The notes beneath the pieces were generated by a model, which was not told the DNA's origin, did no database searches, and was given only the letters and a program-made list of their open reading frames with translations. This document shows, piece after piece, positions 61,285 through 64,000 of a stretch of DNA of 64,000 bases. The stretch spans positions 325,802 to 389,801 of the forward strand of contig NKIW01000004.1 in the NCBI GenBank assembly GCA_002256205.1, written 5' to 3'. The DNA comes from Rhizobiales bacterium PAR1. Its GTDB lineage: Bacteria > Pseudomonadota > Alphaproteobacteria > Rhizobiales > Beijerinckiaceae. The position numbers and the translations under genes are program-made. The number at the start of each line of letters is the position of its first letter. Position 1 is the first letter of the stretch.

Positions 61285-62313
61285 TCAGCTCAGCTTGCCG
61301 ACGGCGGCTTCGAGCGTTTCCCAGGCCTTGTCGCCGAACTTGCCCTTCCATTCGGTATAGAAGCCGGCGGCGCGGAGCTTTTCGCGGAAGAGCGCCGGGT
61401 TCACATCGTTGAACTTCATGCCCTTCGAGGAGAGCTGCTCACGCAGGCTCGCGGTCAGCTTTTCGATATCCGCGCGTTCAGCCACACCAGCAGCATTGAT
61501 GTGCTTGGTCACGACCTCCTGAATGTCCTTCGGCAGGGCATCCCAGTTGCGGCGGTTAGCGAGAATCCAGAAGCCGTCCCACATGTGGTTGGTAGTCGAG
61601 CAATAGGTCTGCACTTCATAGAGCTTCGCGGTTTCGATGATCGCGAGCGGATTTTCCTGCCCGTCGACCACCTTGGCCTGCAGCGCCGAATAGGTCTCGT
61701 TGAAGTTGATCGTCGTCGGCGAGGCACCGAAGGCCTTGAACATCGAGGTCCAGAGCGGCGCCGGCGGCACGCGCAGCTTCACGCCATCGAGATCCGCCGG
61801 GGTCAACACCGGCTTGGAGCTGGTCGTGGTCTGGCGGAAGCCATTGTCCCAGATCTTCTCGAAGGCGAAAATCTGGCGGCTCTTGGCAATTTCCTCACGG
61901 ACAAACGCGCCGAGCTGGCCATCCATCGCCTTCCAGACTGTGGGGTAGCTATCGAAGGCAAAGCCAACGCCGCTGATCGCCGCAGCTGGCACGAGGGTCG
62001 AGAGAATGAGGCCCGAGAGCGAGAAGAAATCGACCGCGCCGTTCCGGATCTGACCGAGCGTATCTGTATCCGAACCGAGCTGGCTCGACGGGAACACCTG
62101 AAGCTCGAAGCGACCCTTGGTCTCTTCCTTGATCTTGTCCGCAGCTTCCGCAAGGCGCTTGTTCAGCGGATGGGTCAGCGCGAGGTTGTTGGCGAACTTG
62201 TAGGTGAATTCTGCGGCCCGCGCACGGCCGATCGAGAACGTCCCGATCGCGGCGGCGCCGGCGCCAACAGAAAGGGCGCTCGTAAAGGTGCGGCGGGTAA
62301 GCTTGGTCATCAT
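61285..62313 (-). CDS. TRAP transporter substrate-binding protein (DctP family)
   Basis: 342 residues from ATG 62313 (GAGGAAACG site). Tat-type leader MTKLTRRTFTSALSVGAGAAA ending near ARAAEF. DctP fold: FANNLALTHPLNKRLAEAADKI, LQVFPSSQLGSDTDTLGQIRNG, and the substrate Arg region DLDGVKLRVPPAPLW; YSALQAKVVDGQENPLAIIE is the standard family block. Ligand probably a carboxylate. Divergent from iclR, with candidate operators between. Confidence 0.9.
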   Translation of the reverse strand: MMTKLTRRTFTSALSVGAGAAAIGTFSIGRARAAEFTYKFANNLALTHPLNKRLAEAADKIKEETKGRFELQVFPSSQLGSDTDTLGQIRNGAVDFFSLSGLILSTLVPAAAISGVGFAFDSYPTVWKAMDGQLGAFVREEIAKSRQIFAFEKIWDNGFRQTTTSSKPVLTPADLDGVKLRVPPAPLWTSMFKAFGASPTTINFNETYSALQAKVVDGQENPLAIIETAKLYEVQTYCSTTNHMWDGFWILANRRNWDALPKDIQEVVTKHINAAGVAERADIEKLTASLREQLSSKGMKFNDVNPALFREKLRAAGFYTEWKGKFGDKAWETLEAAVGKLS

Positions 62314-62362
62314 CGTTTCCTCATGTTGCGGCCAGAACACCAGCCTCGGCGCCCAGACGAAC

Positions 62363-62398
62363 GGTCCATTGAGTGGACCTTAAATGCCTCTCGCATTT
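62363..62398. promoter_or_regulatory. Two adjacent inverted repeats in the dctP/iclR promoter
   Basis: GGTCCA-N5-TGGACC (62363-62379) and AAATGC-N5-GCATTT (62382-62398), both with 6-bp perfect arms and 5-bp spacers, centres 19 bases apart, i.e. nearly two helical turns. They lie 50 bases upstream of dctP and 81 before iclR. Likely binding sites for the IclR-type protein; not tested. Confidence 0.55.
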
Positions 62399-62478
62399 TT
62401 CATCTTGACTCATGCGAGGCGCTATTGATGGTGTCAACAGGTTTTTGCGGCAAATTCGCATGTGAAAAGTTCCGTATT

Positions 62479-63327
62479 ATGGACTTTACTAAATCAGATA
62501 TCGCGGAAATAGCCGCGGGCGCGCAGAGCATCGGGCGTGCTCTGGCCTTGCTGCGCCTGCTCGGTGGCCGCCCGAAGGATGGTGCGAGCCTCAGCGAGCT
62601 TGTCGCGCGATCGGGTCTCGCGAAGCCGACCTGCCGGCGCATCCTGCTTGCGCTGATGGAAGCGGGCCTTGTCGAGCAGGAAGCGCTGAACCGTCGTTAT
62701 TTCCTCGGGCCCGAGGTTTATGTGCTCGGCACCATTGCTGCCGATCGTTACGGGATCGACCGGCATGCGCTCGATTGCGTCAGCCGCCTCGCGCAGAAGA
62801 CTGGCGACGCCGCGTTTCTTCAGGTTCGGCGAGGCGGGTTTGTCGTGTGTCTGGCGCGAGAGGATGGCACCTATCCCATTCGCTCACATGTTCTTGCCGC
62901 CGGTGATCGGCATCCCCTCGGTGCCGGCGCCGGAGCACTTGCGGTGCTGGCCGCGTTGGATGATGCCGACATCGAGGCGACATTCGCAGCCAATGCACGC
63001 CTGCTGGAATCCGAGTATCCCACGCTCTCACTGCCCCTCTTGCGCATCTTGGTGCAGGAGACGCGGAGCAAGGGCTACAGCCTCAATCGCGGGCTTCTGT
63101 TCCCCGGTTCCTGGGGTATGGGTATGGCCATCCGGGGCGCTTCCGGACATGTCGAGGCTTGCCTGTCGCTGGCCTCCATCGAGAGCCGGATGCAGCCCGA
63201 GCGCGAACCCCAACTCGCTGGCTGGCTGACCGAGGAGGTGCGCCTTGTCGAGCAACGCCTCACGGAAGCCGCCGGCCATCGCGACAACCGATACCAGAAC
63301 ACGGCCGCACTGCGGCAAAAAGCCTAG
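62479..63327 (+). CDS. IclR family transcriptional regulator
   Basis: 282 residues from ATG 62479; an earlier in-frame ATG at 62428 cannot be ruled out. Winged helix RALALLRLLGGRPKDGASLSELVARSGLAKPTCRRILLALMEAGLV, then the IclR effector domain with GDAAFLQVRRGGFVVCLARE, PLGAGAGALAVLAALDD (the conserved hydrophobic helix) and a C-terminal ASIESRM. Likely controls the divergent TRAP operon and the following thiolase gene, 12 bases downstream. Confidence 0.92.
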   Translation: MDFTKSDIAEIAAGAQSIGRALALLRLLGGRPKDGASLSELVARSGLAKPTCRRILLALMEAGLVEQEALNRRYFLGPEVYVLGTIAADRYGIDRHALDCVSRLAQKTGDAAFLQVRRGGFVVCLAREDGTYPIRSHVLAAGDRHPLGAGAGALAVLAALDDADIEATFAANARLLESEYPTLSLPLLRILVQETRSKGYSLNRGLLFPGSWGMGMAIRGASGHVEACLSLASIESRMQPEREPQLAGWLTEEVRLVEQRLTEAAGHRDNRYQNTAALRQKA

Positions 63328-63339
63328 GAAGGAACCCTC

Positions 63340-64000
63340 ATGTCCCAACTCCCCCGCGGCAAGGCCGCCATCGTCGGCTGGGCGCATTCGCCCTTCGGCA
63401 AACTCGAGGATCCGGATGTCGAAAGCCTGATCGGGCGCGTCGCCTCGGGTGCGCTGGACCATGCCGGGATCGGCGCCGCCGATGTCGATTTCATCACTGT
63501 CGGGGTTCTCAACTGCGGCTTCTCCAAGCAGGGTTTTGAGGGCGCGCTGGTCGGCGCGGCCTTGCCAGAGCTCGGCTACACGCCTTCGATGCATGTCGAG
63601 AATGCCTGCGCCACCGGTTCGGCCGCGATCCATACAGCGCTCGATTTCATCGAAAGCGGCCGCGGACGCATCGCGCTGGTCATCGGTGCGGAAAAAATGA
63701 CCGCGACCCCGACGAGCGAGGTCGGCGATATTCTGCTCGCCGGCTGCTATCGCAAGGAAGAAGATCGCGTCGAGGCCGGTTTTGCCGGCATCTTCGGGCA
63801 GATCGCCGCGAACTATTTCCAGCGTTATGGCGACAAGAGCGCCGAACTCGCGATGATTGCTGCGAAGAACCATGTGCATGGTCTTTCGAATCCGTACGCC
63901 CACATGCGTAAGGATTTCGGCTTCGAGTTCTGCAACACCGTGTCGGAGAAGAACCCGCTGGTCGCTGGCCCACTGCGCCGCACCGATTGCAGCCTCGTCT
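63340..64000 (+). CDS. Thiolase-like (acetyl-CoA acetyltransferase family) protein, partial
   Basis: First 220 residues visible; the gene runs off the window. Thiolase fold: KAAIVGWAHSPFGKL, the catalytic Cys90 in MHVENACATGSAAIHTAL, GRGRIALVIGAEKMT and a C-terminal stretch KEEDRVEAGFAGIFGQIA. The family covers acetyl-CoA acetyltransferases and the nondecarboxylating SCP2-like thiolases often found beside DUF35/OB-fold proteins. It is co-directional with iclR after 12 bases (AGGAAGGAA site), perhaps one operon. Partners probably lie to the right. Confidence 0.88.
   Translation, partial: MSQLPRGKAAIVGWAHSPFGKLEDPDVESLIGRVASGALDHAGIGAADVDFITVGVLNCGFSKQGFEGALVGAALPELGYTPSMHVENACATGSAAIHTALDFIESGRGRIALVIGAEKMTATPTSEVGDILLAGCYRKEEDRVEAGFAGIFGQIAANYFQRYGDKSAELAMIAAKNHVHGLSNPYAHMRKDFGFEFCNTVSEKNPLVAGPLRRTDCSLV

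Noticed and set aside
61501-62478. Long N-terminal extension of the IclR gene
   Set aside because: The extension is antisense to dctP; IclR homology begins after the ATG at 62479.

Overview
The window is a G+C-rich chromosomal segment of an alphaproteobacterium, most likely of the order Hyphomicrobiales (Rhizobiales). Support for this: a Shemin-type 5-aminolevulinate synthase, two phasins (polyhydroxybutyrate granules), a PdhS/DivJ-like multi-PAS histidine kinase, a tRNA-His with discriminator A73, and two short palindromic intergenic repeats of a type common in that order. I see no integrase, transposase, CRISPR array, rRNA or plasmid function. Genes are tightly packed, with many 4-base ATGA/GTGA overlaps.

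Layout. 1-13.1 kb: end of hemA, phasin, cell-cycle-type histidine kinase, L,D-transpeptidase, lactate-utilisation genes lutA-lutB-lutC (split by a small A+T-rich membrane-protein gene on the other strand), azlC-azlD amino-acid exporter, a phosphopantetheinyl transferase and two tandem TerC proteins. 13.1-14.4 kb: terminators, tRNA-His, second phasin with a palindromic candidate operator, tRNA-Thr. 14.4-17.3 kb: adaptor/permease/ATPase export operon. 17.5-19.7 kb: two convergent flavin enzymes. 19.7-27.1 kb: a minus-strand unit running TetR regulator, sulfatase/phosphonate-monoester-hydrolase, binding protein, ATPase, two permeases, GntR regulator. It looks like uptake plus hydrolysis of an ester, substrate unknown.

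27.3-37.8 kb: a complete histidine-degradation regulon. It holds a NitT/TauT-type ABC importer, the repressor hutC, hutF, and then hutI-hutH-hutG-hutU. Similar palindromic elements (TTGTCTAGACAA and a close relative) stand before the importer and between hutF and hutI, so HutC probably controls both. The importer operon also carries a small zinc-ribbon gene and an unusual 17-bp triplicated stop/start junction. 37.9-42.1 kb: sugar-type kinase plus a ribose/fructose-class ABC importer.

42.2-57.7 kb: an aromatic-degradation locus. A minus-strand series of eight genes encodes an XylE-like extradiol dioxygenase, a ThDP enzyme, hpaG-hpaF-hpaE-hpaD-hpaH (homoprotocatechuate meta-cleavage) and a further fumarylacetoacetase-family protein. 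It is divergent from a LysR gene, which is followed by galB (4-oxalomesaconate hydratase) and a full branched-chain-amino-acid-type importer (livKHMGF). TTCATGC-type half-sites occur at both the divergent promoter and the galB promoter. No HpaI or GalC aldolase is present in the window, so the true substrate and route are open.

57.7-64 kb: a D-threonine-aldolase-like PLP enzyme, RidA, a fused TRAP permease with its binding protein, an IclR regulator with two adjacent inverted repeats in the divergent promoter, and the start of a thiolase-like gene that leaves the window.

The features I find most worth following are the chain of three six-codon mini-ORFs coupling the Hut permease to its ATPase, the mixed aromatic operon with galB, and the two small accessory genes inserted into otherwise standard operons.
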